64,000 bases of DNA, from assembly GCA_004208945.1 (NCBI GenBank), contig SGPE01000024.1, positions 186,001 to 250,000 of the forward strand. Reading direction: 5' to 3'. The stretch's first letter is position 1. Each line of letters opens with the position of its first letter. The notes beneath the pieces were generated by a model. The model was not told where the DNA came from. It searched no databases and saw only the letters and a list, made by a program, of their open reading frames with translations. Both the position numbers and the translations under genes were made by a program. The DNA is from Pseudoalteromonas sp. CO133X. Its GTDB lineage: Bacteria > Pseudomonadota > Gammaproteobacteria > Enterobacterales > Alteromonadaceae. Shown here in pieces: positions 8,643-16,951 of the stretch.

Positions 8643-9173
8643 GTGAATCTCTACTTTCGACTTATCTTATTATTTTTTAAAATTAAACGTAATCGTGATT
8701 ACCAACAATTACTCGATACAATTGATATTGATTTCAAAGCTTTACCGAGCGATTGTGATATCAATTTTCACCTAACTAATTCACGTTACTTGGCAATGAT
8801 GGATATAGCTCGCACTTGGATGACTGAGCGTGTGGGTTTATTAAAACACATAATGAAACGCCGTTGGTTCCCAATCGTTAATGCCACAGCCATCACATAC
8901 ATTCGTGATATTAAGCCAATGCAAAAGTACACTGTGAGTACTCGCTTAGTTGGCTGGGATCACAAATACTTTTATATCGAACAAAAGTTTCATTCGGATA
9001 GAGGTTTACATGCAATTGCTTATGTACGCGGCGTTTTTAAACGAAAAAAAGGTGTAGTCAGTGTTGAAGAAATGCTTGAAGTTGCTGGCTTTAAAGGGGT
9101 TGCACCTATTTTGCCTGCCGAGGTTATGCACTGGAAAGAAATGCTAGAACAGAAAAAGTTAACCAATAAATAA
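8643..9173 (+). CDS. Thioesterase-like protein (4HBT/THEM6-type hot-dog fold)
   Basis: A 176-aa protein of the 4-hydroxybenzoyl-CoA thioesterase superfamily, subgroup resembling THEM6. The hot-dog helix region reads INFHLTNSRYLAMMDIARTWM, with the conserved N-x-x-Y pattern, followed by strand segments RDIKPMQKYTVSTRL and KYFYIEQKF. The first about 20 residues are hydrophobic and may anchor it to the membrane. It probably hydrolyses an acyl-CoA or related thioester, but the substrate cannot be read from sequence. The start is a GTG with no clear ribosome-binding site. It ends just before a bidirectional terminator shared with ompW. Confidence 0.8.
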   Translation: MNLYFRLILLFFKIKRNRDYQQLLDTIDIDFKALPSDCDINFHLTNSRYLAMMDIARTWMTERVGLLKHIMKRRWFPIVNATAITYIRDIKPMQKYTVSTRLVGWDHKYFYIEQKFHSDRGLHAIAYVRGVFKRKKGVVSVEEMLEVAGFKGVAPILPAEVMHWKEMLEQKKLTNK

Positions 9174-9197
9174 AAAAAGGCCGTAAAGGCCTTTTTT
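9172..9197. terminator. Bidirectional terminator between thioesterase gene and ompW
   Basis: A-run, GGCC stem, GTAA loop, GGCC and T-run form a symmetric hairpin that can stop both converging genes. Confidence 0.85.
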
Positions 9198-9227
9198 GTG
9201 CGTATGGGCTTTTATACCAATTGAAAG

Positions 9228-9881
9228 TTAGAATTTGTATTTAACGCCAAACATAGCTACAACAGGGTCGATTTCGACAGTTGATGTAAGAGCTTTTGCG
9301 CCATTAGCATAAACAGTTGCATCTGTATCAATATCAATTAATGCAACCATGCCATGTAGACCCCAATTCTCGCTCATCATATAGTTGAAGCCCGCTTGAG
9401 CGGCAAAACCAAATGAGTCGTCTAGTTTCACTTCAACATCATCAGTACCTAGCGTTGCTTTTAAAGCTGCTGATGGTTGCTCATCAAAGAAAGTCGTATA
9501 GTTAATACCTACACCAATAAATGGGCGGAACTTATAAGTTGAGTCCAAAAAGTGGTACTGCGCAATTAAAGAAGGTGGTAGCTGCTTGATGTCTGCAATT
9601 TTGTTACCAGCAAGACCGCCAGTACCTTGGATGTCGTGACTAAATGGTGTTGCAGCAACTAATTCAAGTACCCAATTATCATCAAATGCATAGTCGATGG
9701 TAAGGCCTAATTGTGTATTATCATCGCCACGTAAACCTAATGTTGGTGCTTCGTTGATTTTTGAGCTGTCGTTATCTGGGTTTACATTAATCGCACCCAC
9801 ATTAACGCTTAAATTTGCGTTTGCAACAGGAGAGAGTGCTAATAATGAAGTCAGTAATGCAATGCTTAATTTAGTTTTCAT
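9228..9881 (-). CDS. ompW: OmpW family outer membrane protein
   Basis: Eight-stranded outer-membrane beta-barrel of the OmpW family (about 217 aa). The signal peptide is MKTKLSIALLTSLLALSPV and onward, cleaved after NA. Family motifs include LGLTIDYAFDDNWVLELVA, the ATPFSHDI segment, QLPPSLIAQYHF and FRPFIGVGINYT, and it ends in YKF, the usual C-terminal aromatic. The ATG at 9879-9881 is preferred because GGAG lies six bases before it; an in-frame ATG at 9893 lacks a site. OmpW is thought to pass small hydrophobic molecules. FNR-like sites lie upstream, matching the oxygen control known for ompW in enterics. Confidence 0.93.
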   Translation of the reverse strand: MKTKLSIALLTSLLALSPVANANLSVNVGAINVNPDNDSSKINEAPTLGLRGDDNTQLGLTIDYAFDDNWVLELVAATPFSHDIQGTGGLAGNKIADIKQLPPSLIAQYHFLDSTYKFRPFIGVGINYTTFFDEQPSAALKATLGTDDVEVKLDDSFGFAAQAGFNYMMSENWGLHGMVALIDIDTDATVYANGAKALTSTVEIDPVVAMFGVKYKF

Positions 9882-9914
9882 GCTGTTCTCCACGAACTAC
9901 TTGTCTTGTTTGGT

Positions 9915-9963
9915 TGAGGCTATTATTACCGAGCTTGGCAAGACAAAACCTGTTCTAGATCAA
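9915..9963 (-). promoter_or_regulatory. Candidate FNR-activated ompW promoter
   Basis: Reading leftward, an FNR/CRP-type site (plus-strand CTGTTCTAGATCAA, 9950-9963; 8 of 10 fixed positions of TTGAT-N4-ATCAA) is followed by a TAATAA -10 at 9923-9928. The predicted start near 9915-9916 puts the site centre about 41 bp upstream, the class II activator position. There is no good -35, as expected for an activator-dependent promoter. Confidence 0.5.
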
Positions 9964-9999
9964 AGTTTCAAAAATGTTTGAATAAAGTGAAGCTATTTT

Positions 10000-10013
10000 T
10001 TGATTTAGATTAA
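10000..10013. promoter_or_regulatory. Second FNR-like site upstream of ompW and MATE gene
   Basis: TTGAT-TTAG-ATTAA matches the FNR consensus TTGAT-N4-ATCAA at 9 of 10 fixed bases. It lies between ompW and the MATE gene and could serve either. Confidence 0.45.
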
Positions 10014-10113
10014 GTTTTTAATTAGGTACACAGAAAAAAGATTGACTCGAGTTCACTTTAAACTCAGGCAGGTCTGTTACAATAAAATGCGTATAAAATT
10101 CTAGGTGTGTTTA

Positions 10114-11532
10114 ATGACAGATACTCAACATTTATTTCTTCATGGTTCGATAGCAAAAGCACTGTTGAAATTGGGTATCCCGATCATCTTAATCAATATA
10201 TTACAATCTGCTTATCAGCTTACAGATGCTTTTTGGGTTGGACGACTAGGCGCCGATCAAGTCGCCGCAGTGTCTGTGAGCATGCCTGTCACATTTTTAG
10301 TTATAGCCATCGGTTCAGGTCTTGCAATGGCGGGGGCTATTTTATCCGCTCAGTATATGGGAGCAGGCTTACAGGATAAGGTGAACCACGTTGCCGCACA
10401 AACAATGTTGATGGTCACAGTCACTGCAACAGTGTTAGGTTTGATTGGTTATTTTCTGTCCCCATATTTTTTAGTGTTACTTGGTGTTGAACAGGCTGTT
10501 TATGGCGATGCCTTGAAGTTTATGCATGTCTCTTTTATTGGGGTTGTTTTTGTATTCATTTACGCAATGTTTCAAGCGTTAATGCGAGGAATCGGCCAAA
10601 CTAAAATTCCGCTTATTATTGTTAGTGGCACTGTATTACTTAATTTTGCCCTTGATCCATTGTTGATTTTTGGCTGGGGCCATTTTTCAGGATTTGGGGT
10701 GATGGGGGCTGCATTAGCAACACTTATTACCCAGAGTCTTGCGGCACTAATTGGCGTATGGGTCTTTTTACGGGGCCGTCATGGTATTCAATTAAAACTG
10801 TCGAGCTTTAAGCCTGACTGGCAATATATGAAACAAGCCTTCTTGTTAGGGGCACCAGGCTCCGTTGAGTTATCAGCACGGGCATTTGGGCTGATAATCA
10901 TGTCATTTTTGGTTGCCAGCTTTGGCACCTACACATTGGCCTCTTATGGGGTTGGTTCGAATATTTTGCAAATGGTGATGATCCCCGCAATGGGGTTGTC
11001 GATGGCGGTGTCTACTTTGGTAGGTCAAAACATGGGAGCTGGAAATCCAGAGCGAGCAGCGCAAATAACTAGGCTTGCCTGTATATGGGGCTTAACTGGG
11101 TTGTCGCTGGTGGGAGGAGTTGCTTATTTATTTGCTGAATATTTAGTTGCCTTTTTCATTCCTGATGATCCGTCTGTCATTCAAGGCGGCGCTGAGTTCA
11201 TTCGTAAAATGTGTTTAACTTGGGGCGGGATCGGAGTGCAACTTTGTGTTGTTGCAACCTTTCGAGCATCAGGAAATATGCTCAATGCAATGATAGTTTC
11301 TTTGTTAGCGCAGTGTGTTATTCAGTTCCCAGCTGCGTATATTTTATCAAAACATACTGCGCTTGGTCCACAAGGGATCTGGTACTCGTTTGCTCTAACG
11401 AATGTACTTGTGGCACTCATAACCTATGCATGGTTCTCAACAGGACGTTGGCAACGTACAAAATTAACAAAAGAAGACAAAGATATTGCTAAAGTGACGC
11501 AAGAGACCTTAATAGAAGAAGGAAATCATTAA
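10114..11532 (+). CDS. MATE family efflux transporter
   Basis: Multidrug and toxic compound extrusion transporter of about 472 aa with 12 predicted transmembrane helices in two MatE halves. Signature stretches include LNILQSAYQLTDAFWVGRLG near the N-terminus and its second-half counterpart near GMGLSMAVSTLVGQNMGAG. It probably expels cationic compounds in exchange for Na+ or H+ (family knowledge); the substrate is not readable. The start is taken as ATG 10114, since TAGGTG six bases before looks like its ribosome-binding site; an upstream GTG at 10105 is possible. It is followed 70 bp later by dapE in the same direction. Confidence 0.9.
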   Translation: MTDTQHLFLHGSIAKALLKLGIPIILINILQSAYQLTDAFWVGRLGADQVAAVSVSMPVTFLVIAIGSGLAMAGAILSAQYMGAGLQDKVNHVAAQTMLMVTVTATVLGLIGYFLSPYFLVLLGVEQAVYGDALKFMHVSFIGVVFVFIYAMFQALMRGIGQTKIPLIIVSGTVLLNFALDPLLIFGWGHFSGFGVMGAALATLITQSLAALIGVWVFLRGRHGIQLKLSSFKPDWQYMKQAFLLGAPGSVELSARAFGLIIMSFLVASFGTYTLASYGVGSNILQMVMIPAMGLSMAVSTLVGQNMGAGNPERAAQITRLACIWGLTGLSLVGGVAYLFAEYLVAFFIPDDPSVIQGGAEFIRKMCLTWGGIGVQLCVVATFRASGNMLNAMIVSLLAQCVIQFPAAYILSKHTALGPQGIWYSFALTNVLVALITYAWFSTGRWQRTKLTKEDKDIAKVTQETLIEEGNH

Positions 11533-11602
11533 TTTAATCTTCACACTGTAGTCATAATTTCGAGTTGTAATAATCCTATATAGTGAAAAAACTGGGGTTA
11601 TT

Positions 11603-12769
11603 ATGAGTACAGAGCTCGCGCCAAAGTTACAGCCACACAGCGATGTGGTTAAAGCATTACAAACATTAATCCAATTTAAGTCAGTCACTCCCCAACAGGC
11701 AGGGGCGATTGATTGGATTGCAACAAAGCTGACTCAGCTTGGGTTCGAGTGTGAGGTGTTTACTTTCAACCAAGTCACTAATTTAATTGCTAAAGTTTCA
11801 TTTGGTAACGGCCCTGTGGTGGCGTTTTCAGGGCATATTGATGTAGTGCCCGCAGCCGAAGGAGATTGGCGAGTTGCTCCTTTTTCTGGTCACGTTGTTG
11901 ATGGTGCTGTGTATGGTCGTGGTGCTGCTGATATGAAAGGCGGTGTGGCGGCTATGCTATGCGCTACAGAAAAGCTTGTTACTCAAAGCGAGGATAAGCA
12001 AGGAACCTTCTATTGGCTAATTACTTCTGATGAAGAAGGGGAAGCTGAATATGGATCGTTGCTTATCGCTGAGCGATTAGCAAAACAAGGCATTGTGCTC
12101 GATGGTTGCTTAGTAGGTGAGCCAACAAGTCACCTTCATGTTGGGGATACGATTAAGAATGGTCGTCGTGGTGCTTTATCGGCACGTTTATCAATCCAAG
12201 GCAAAGCAGGGCATGTCGCTTACCCAGATAATACAGTCAATGCTGCACACTTAAGCGCAGAAGTCGTCAAACGATTAACTGCAATTTGCTGGCACAAAGA
12301 TGAAGCTAGCTCGGCGACCACTCTCCAAGTCACCGGTATCAACATTGCGAACGTAGTTGATAATTTAGTTCCCGCCAGATGTGAGTTGACTTTTAATGTA
12401 CGCTATAGTCATGGTTATAAAAGCACTGATGTGAAAAAAGAAATTCAATTTGCGCTGGCAGATCTTGCCGATACGATCAAAATTCAATGGGAGCGTCCTT
12501 GTGAGTCTTATTACACCGCTTATCAATCACAAGATTGCTTGTTGAATAAACTGGAACAAGCTGTGCTTGAAGTCACAGGTAACTTTCCACTCCTCAGTAC
12601 CAGTGGTGGCACATCGGATGGTCGATTTTTTGCCAATGAGCACACCCAAGTTATAGAGTGTGGTGTTTGTAACAACACAATTCACCAAGTCAATGAACAT
12701 GTTCCCATTACTGATTTACTGTGTATTGAAAAAATTTATTACGCAGCGCTTCGCAATATTTTTAGCTGA
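11603..12769 (+). CDS. dapE: Succinyl-diaminopimelate desuccinylase (M20 family)
   Basis: Zinc metallohydrolase of 388 aa (E. coli DapE 375) that removes succinate from N-succinyl-L,L-diaminopimelate in lysine and peptidoglycan-precursor synthesis. Metal and catalytic motifs: SGHIDVVP (His and Asp), GRGAADMKGG (bridging Asp), TSDEEGEAEYG (Glu base) and GEPTS. The dimerisation and oxyanion segment GKAGHVAYPDNT, the DapE-typical VGDTIKNGRRGALS and STSGGTSDGRF motifs and the late NNTIHQVNE histidine all match DapE rather than ArgE. The distance to the MATE gene suggests its own promoter. A strong terminator follows. Confidence 0.9.
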   Translation: MSTELAPKLQPHSDVVKALQTLIQFKSVTPQQAGAIDWIATKLTQLGFECEVFTFNQVTNLIAKVSFGNGPVVAFSGHIDVVPAAEGDWRVAPFSGHVVDGAVYGRGAADMKGGVAAMLCATEKLVTQSEDKQGTFYWLITSDEEGEAEYGSLLIAERLAKQGIVLDGCLVGEPTSHLHVGDTIKNGRRGALSARLSIQGKAGHVAYPDNTVNAAHLSAEVVKRLTAICWHKDEASSATTLQVTGINIANVVDNLVPARCELTFNVRYSHGYKSTDVKKEIQFALADLADTIKIQWERPCESYYTAYQSQDCLLNKLEQAVLEVTGNFPLLSTSGGTSDGRFFANEHTQVIECGVCNNTIHQVNEHVPITDLLCIEKIYYAALRNIFS

Positions 12770-12786
12770 AGACTCATTTTTTAAAA

Positions 12787-12820
12787 CAAAGAAGTCGACA
12801 ATAAATGCCGACTTCTTTGT
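12787..12820. terminator. Bidirectional terminator after dapE
   Basis: AAGAAGTCG and CGACTTCTT arms with a loop near ATAAATGC and flanking A- and T-runs, between dapE and the convergent acyltransferase gene. Confidence 0.8.
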
Positions 12821-12845
12821 TTTTATAATATGGTAGGCATTACTT

Positions 12846-14561
12846 TTAGCGTGACTGACCTAAGTATCGCTTGGCTTTACTAGGTTTTACTTTGTCTAAA
12901 TCAACGAGCACTAAACCATCAATGCAATTATTAAATTCAGGGTCGATACTAAAACTTAGAAACTGTACGCCACCTGGTTCACAAAGCTCGGTGTATTGTT
13001 TGAACAAGGTCGGAACTTGTGCGCCAATATTGGCGAGCACATGTTTTAACTCAACAAAGTCCTCTTTAATATTATTACCCGTAAATAGCTGAGCACATTG
13101 CTCTTTTTGTTGTTCGGTATGACGAAATTCATTATTAGGAATTGCCAATAGTTGCTCTGCCCCATAATAATGCTGGTAATAATGAACCAGTAGTGATTTT
13201 GCTTGCTCGGGGAGTGCGTTTGACACACTCACTGCACCAAATAAATAACGGTATTGTGGGTAGCGATTCACAAATGCACCAATGCCGAACCATAAATAAT
13301 CAAGGCTTTTTCTACCCCAGTATTTTGGTTGCACGAAGCTACGGCCAAGTTCAATGCCCTTTTCAAAATAAGGTGCCATTTCATCGCTGTAGTTAAATAG
13401 GCTGTCAGTGTATAGACCTTTGCGGCCATGTTTCTCAATGATGTCTTGCGCGCAGGCGAGTCTATATGCACCCACTAATTCAAGCTGCTTTGCATCCCAT
13501 AAAACAAGATGCTGATAATCCATGTCGTATTTATCTATATCTCGTCGTTTACCACTGCCTTCCCCAACTGCCCGAAAAGCAATTTCGCGCAGTCGTCCTA
13601 GCTCACGGAAAATCGGCGAGCTACCACAGTATTGATATAAGTAAATTTTCATACCATCTGATGTTTCACCCAATAATTCACACTCTTCGATGGCTTTTTT
13701 TAAGTCTTTTGTTGCTTCTGGACTTGCGATAGGTGTTTGAGTTTTCAAAGGCAGCGGTTTTTTAGTGACAAGTCGATATAATTGCTTTCTTATTAGCTGC
13801 GCGATTTCTTTATCTTTTAAGTTTTCAATTAAATATGATTCAGGTGGAATTGAAGCACCAATTTCAAACTCTAATGATTTTTGACGCTGCTTGAACATTT
13901 CTTTTACTAACAACAAACTCGCTAACGGTTTATAGATCATTGAAGTACCGTAAAACAAAGGGCTATTTTTCGCTTTAATGTAAATCGGCAAAATAGGAGC
14001 GTTGGCTTTTTTGGCCATGCGTAAAAAGCCACTGTTCCACTTACAGTCCTTAATTCCTGTGGGGCTTAAGCGAGACACTTCGCCTGCTGGGAAAATTAAT
14101 AGCGCTCCATCCGACTTTAAATGCTGTTGAATATTAGCCAGTTCTTTCTTTTTACTGGTGCCAGAAAGGTTATCAACAGGGAGTAGTAAAGAGTGCATGG
14201 GAGTGATAGACATCAGCATGCGGTTGGCAACCACTTTTAAATCTGGTCGCACACTAGATAAAACCTTAACTAATGCTAATGCATCGAGTGAGCCAATAGG
14301 GTGATTTGCCACAATAACGACGTTACCCTCACTGGGAATGTGTTCTATTTGCTTTGGCTTGTAGCGTGTGTCAAAGTCTAGCTCATCAAGAACCTGCTCA
14401 ACAAATTCAAGTCCTTGTAGGTGTGGGTATGCATCACCAAAGGCAACAAATTCCTGCTCGTGTAGCAAGTAACCGAGGCCTTTTTTAACTAAGCCTTTTA
14501 CTTTTGGTGAATTTTCTAACTGTGGTAAATTTGCTTCTATTACTTTATCGACACTGATCAT
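12846..14561 (-). CDS. Two-domain acyltransferase, likely bifunctional ornithine lipid synthase OlsF-type
   Basis: A 571-aa fusion. The N-terminal about 280 residues are a PlsC-like acyltransferase with the active-site block VIVANHPIGSLDAL, where spacing is H-x5-D rather than H-x4-D, and an LLIFPAGEVSRLS motif. The C-terminal about 290 residues are a GNAT-like domain of the OlsB/hemolysin type, with EIAFRAVGEGSGKRRDID, an ELGRSFVQPKYWGRKS segment and FGAVSVSN. This order, O-acyltransferase then N-acyltransferase, is that of OlsF, which makes ornithine lipids in one protein (established for Serratia proteamaculans). The ATG at 14561 follows GAGG; an in-frame ATG at 14576 is less likely. Substrate is inferred. 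Confidence 0.8.
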   Translation of the reverse strand: MISVDKVIEANLPQLENSPKVKGLVKKGLGYLLHEQEFVAFGDAYPHLQGLEFVEQVLDELDFDTRYKPKQIEHIPSEGNVVIVANHPIGSLDALALVKVLSSVRPDLKVVANRMLMSITPMHSLLLPVDNLSGTSKKKELANIQQHLKSDGALLIFPAGEVSRLSPTGIKDCKWNSGFLRMAKKANAPILPIYIKAKNSPLFYGTSMIYKPLASLLLVKEMFKQRQKSLEFEIGASIPPESYLIENLKDKEIAQLIRKQLYRLVTKKPLPLKTQTPIASPEATKDLKKAIEECELLGETSDGMKIYLYQYCGSSPIFRELGRLREIAFRAVGEGSGKRRDIDKYDMDYQHLVLWDAKQLELVGAYRLACAQDIIEKHGRKGLYTDSLFNYSDEMAPYFEKGIELGRSFVQPKYWGRKSLDYLWFGIGAFVNRYPQYRYLFGAVSVSNALPEQAKSLLVHYYQHYYGAEQLLAIPNNEFRHTEQQKEQCAQLFTGNNIKEDFVELKHVLANIGAQVPTLFKQYTELCEPGGVQFLSFSIDPEFNNCIDGLVLVDLDKVKPSKAKRYLGQSR

Positions 14562-14686
14562 ACAAACCTCAAACATAAACGCATTCAGCGATGAGGTTAG
14601 AGTAAGAGTTCGCTGTGACAGTTAGGTTGCAGTTGTGTGACTTTTTAAAGAGCGCTTAGAGAGCGGTTCAAAATATGGAGAATACA

Positions 14687-15607
14687 ATGATTTTACTTGT
14701 TGCTGTAACAGGTCGAGATTGCAGCCAATTAATTGCTCGATTACAAGCGTTATTACCTGAGGTTGATGTGCAGCTTTGGTCTGAGTGTTCCAACTATGAA
14801 GCAGTAGAGTTTGTGCTGGCGTGGAATGCACCGGCTGATTTATGGCCTAAGCTGGTAAATTTAAAAGCAGTGTCTTCATTTGGGGCAGGTGTCGATAGCA
14901 TCGATTTGTCAGCGATAGCCGCGCATGTTCCCGTTGTTAGAATTGTTGATGATAATCTTGCAAATGATATGGCAGAGTACGTGTTGACCCATGTATTGGC
15001 ACACAAGCTTAGGCTCAAAGAATATTATTTAAAACAATCAGCTTGCACTTGGAAGCCAAAGCGCGCGTATGCACATCAACATGTGGGTATTTTAGGCTTC
15101 GGCGAGCTAGGCAAGGCGGCTGCGATGAAGTTAGTAGCAAATGGCTTTAAAGTGAGTGCATGGTCAAATAGTGAAAAGCAGCACCCAGAGGTTAGCTGCT
15201 ATCACACACAGCAAGGGCTTAATGAGATGCTTCCTTTGGTTGACTATCTAGTATGTTTATTACCATTGAATCAGCACACAGCGGGTATTATTAATGAAGC
15301 GCTATTAACGATGTTACCTCCTCATGCGGTTGTCATTAATGTGGCAAGAGGTAAGCATGTTATTGATACAGATTTAATTTCGGCGCTAGATAGCAATAAA
15401 ATACGTGCAGCCACACTGGATGTATTCACTGAAGAACCTCTAGATAAAGACCATCCATACTGGTCTCATGACAAGATTACGTTAACGCCCCATTGCGCTG
15501 CTTTATCTGATATTAATAGTGTAGTTGAACAAATTTCAGCTAATGTTAAACGATTAGTTTGTGGGAAAGAGCTAATTAATAAGGTTGATAGAACAAAAGG
15601 TTATTGA
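14687..15607 (+). CDS. ghrA: D-2-hydroxyacid dehydrogenase, glyoxylate/hydroxypyruvate reductase A type
   Basis: NAD(P)-dependent D-isomer 2-hydroxyacid dehydrogenase of about 306 aa, closest in pattern to GhrA. The dinucleotide motif is GILGFGELG. Catalytic residues are Arg in NVARGKH, Glu in DVFTEEPLD and His in TPHCAAL. An SSFGAGVDSI segment is typical of the substrate domain. It likely reduces glyoxylate or hydroxypyruvate in the cytoplasm. The ATG at 14687 is chosen because the ATGGAG before it, seven bases away, looks like the ribosome-binding site; the upstream ATG at 14675 lies within that site. It is divergent from the acyltransferase gene. Confidence 0.83.
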   Translation: MILLVAVTGRDCSQLIARLQALLPEVDVQLWSECSNYEAVEFVLAWNAPADLWPKLVNLKAVSSFGAGVDSIDLSAIAAHVPVVRIVDDNLANDMAEYVLTHVLAHKLRLKEYYLKQSACTWKPKRAYAHQHVGILGFGELGKAAAMKLVANGFKVSAWSNSEKQHPEVSCYHTQQGLNEMLPLVDYLVCLLPLNQHTAGIINEALLTMLPPHAVVINVARGKHVIDTDLISALDSNKIRAATLDVFTEEPLDKDHPYWSHDKITLTPHCAALSDINSVVEQISANVKRLVCGKELINKVDRTKGY

Positions 15608-15699
15608 CAAAGTGTGAATTAATTCGTTAAACGTCTTGTTAACATCTGTAACTTTGCTATGCTGAACGTGCATGATAAACAATAATAAGAAGAGGCGTT

Positions 15700-15834
15700 A
15701 TGAAATCTAACCAAAATGGGGCGAAATTTAGTCTAGTCATTGTGTCTGTAATCGTTTTAGGTGTCTCTGCATGGTTTAATCAAGCGAATGCATGTGAAAC
15801 GAATGTTCAACCAGTAGTAAGTAACCAAAAGTAA
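15700..15834 (+). CDS. Small exported or membrane peptide (44 aa), unknown function
   Basis: A 44-codon frame with a good ribosome-binding site (AGAGG six bases before the ATG). The product has a lysine-containing N-terminus, a hydrophobic core (SLVIVSVIVLGVSAWF) and a likely signal peptidase site ANA before CETNV, so the mature peptide would be only about 13 residues. Alternatively it remains a single-pass membrane peptide. A possible promoter lies near TTAACATCTGTAACTTTGCTATGCT (15640-15664) with spaced -35 and -10-like elements. I do not recognise it. Translation is likely from the ribosome-binding site and composition, but is unproven. Confidence 0.6.
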   Translation: MKSNQNGAKFSLVIVSVIVLGVSAWFNQANACETNVQPVVSNQK

Positions 15835-15873
15835 TCGTGTTATTGGTGCACAAAGTGGATGTGCACCAACTGC

Positions 15874-16455
15874 CTAGCTCCTTTTAGAGTGGATCTCTCT
15901 GTTTTCGTGCTTTTTCTCGTCCGACTTTTTCAGCAACACATAAGTTGCGCCATTTCCTCCATGGTGTTTGAGTGCGCTATGAAAGGCAAGTACAGATGGA
16001 ATTTCTTGTAGCCATTTATTTGTGTAACTTTTTAATATTCCGGGTTTAGATTTGTTTTTAATGCCAATACCATGGCGAACTAATACTACGCGTATGTTGC
16101 GTTTATGACAGTCATCAATAAATGTAAGAAGTGTCGTTCTTGCGCGTTGAAGAGGTTGGCCATGTAAATCTAGAGTCGCATCTAGCTGGTATTTAGCTAA
16201 TCGCAGATTTTTAAAAACTTGTGCTTGCACACCTTCATTTTTAAAGCTTAAAACGGCATGAGGGTCTAATAGTTCCACATACTCGCTCTGTAGATAATTC
16301 TCATCCACAGATAAATCGCATTCGGCAGCTTTGCGCTTTTCTTGCTGAGCAAGTGACGGGCCTTGCTTGGTGCTTTTGAGTTTTACAGTGTCGTGTTTAA
16401 GAGGTTTAACATCTTCCATTGACATAAGAAATAAGTCGAAGTCGTCTAGTGACAT
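15874..16455 (-). CDS. smrA: Smr-domain DNA endonuclease SmrA
   Basis: A 193-aa protein matching E. coli SmrA (YdaL, 187 aa) from end to end. The N-terminal MEDVKPLKHDTV block is diagnostic, and the Smr domain (about 95-180) carries LDLHGQPLQRAR, a VVLVRHGIGIK segment in place of the usual HGKG, and HHGGNGATYVLLKK. The C-terminal ENREIHSKRS also matches. E. coli SmrA shows DNA endonuclease activity in vitro; its cellular role is unclear. The start ATG at 16453-16455 is preceded by a weak site. It is read leftward as a single gene, with the terminator of the upstream gene before it. Confidence 0.9.
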   Translation of the reverse strand: MSLDDFDLFLMSMEDVKPLKHDTVKLKSTKQGPSLAQQEKRKAAECDLSVDENYLQSEYVELLDPHAVLSFKNEGVQAQVFKNLRLAKYQLDATLDLHGQPLQRARTTLLTFIDDCHKRNIRVVLVRHGIGIKNKSKPGILKSYTNKWLQEIPSVLAFHSALKHHGGNGATYVLLKKSDEKKHENREIHSKRS

Positions 16456-16518
16456 AAGGCACCCCTAAATTACTTATATACGATGTATATGGTATATCAG
16501 TTCAGCTATTTTGTAAGT

Positions 16519-16551
16519 AAAAAAAAAGCCCAAACAGATGGCTGTTTGGGC
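16519..16551 (-). terminator. Rho-independent terminator (leftward)
   Basis: Minus-strand GCCCAAACAG-CCAT-CTGTTTGGGC hairpin followed by nine T. It ends the small membrane gene at 16605 and insulates smrA. Confidence 0.9.
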
Positions 16552-16604
16552 GTAAACAGTGATAGCTAGGATAACCTGTTCTATCAATTTATCTTAGGAG
16601 AAGA

Positions 16605-16850
16605 TTAACCTTGGTTTACATTCAATTGGCCAAATGTATAGACCTTGAATAAATAAAATGTATTGATCAACACTAAGCTCATATTTGAGATCACACTTGA
16701 TGACATCAGATCTAAACTAAACGATAAAAATAATAAACTACACGCACTAATAGCTGCAAAACGCAGTAAATTTAGTTGGTTAATGAAGAAAGCACCTAAT
16801 CCTAGTGCAAGTAACGTTAAGTTTAAAAGCCAATCTAGCTCGTTTAGCAT
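16605..16850 (-). CDS. Small multi-pass membrane protein, unknown function
   Basis: An 81-aa very hydrophobic protein with about three transmembrane segments (LNLTLLALGLGAFFIN, FAAISACSLLFLSFSL, MSLVLINTFYLFKVYTFG). The pattern of short helices ending in LINTFYLFKV resembles small YgjV/CBU_0592-type inner-membrane proteins, but I cannot assign a function. The start is uncertain: the ATG at 16848-16850 begins just before the first helix, while the frame stays open to a TTG at 16922 whose extra 24 residues look non-conserved. Neither has a strong ribosome-binding site. A strong terminator follows. Confidence 0.6.
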   Translation of the reverse strand: MLNELDWLLNLTLLALGLGAFFINQLNLLRFAAISACSLLFLSFSLDLMSSSVISNMSLVLINTFYLFKVYTFGQLNVNQG

Positions 16851-16951
16851 GGTCGTATCTAATAGTGTCTGTGTTGAAAAAGGAGCGCCATTATGGTGAT
16901 CTTTTGCACAGTTTTCAACCAAGTAATTTTATTGTTTTCAGATTAGATTTT

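Noticed and set aside
9697..9981. 94-codon rightward frame over ompW
   Set aside because: It is an antisense shadow of ompW, whose barrel motifs and signal peptide are clear.
11603..12769. ArgE (acetylornithine deacetylase)
   Set aside because: The motifs VGDTIKNGRRG and TSGGTSDGRF match DapE more closely than ArgE.
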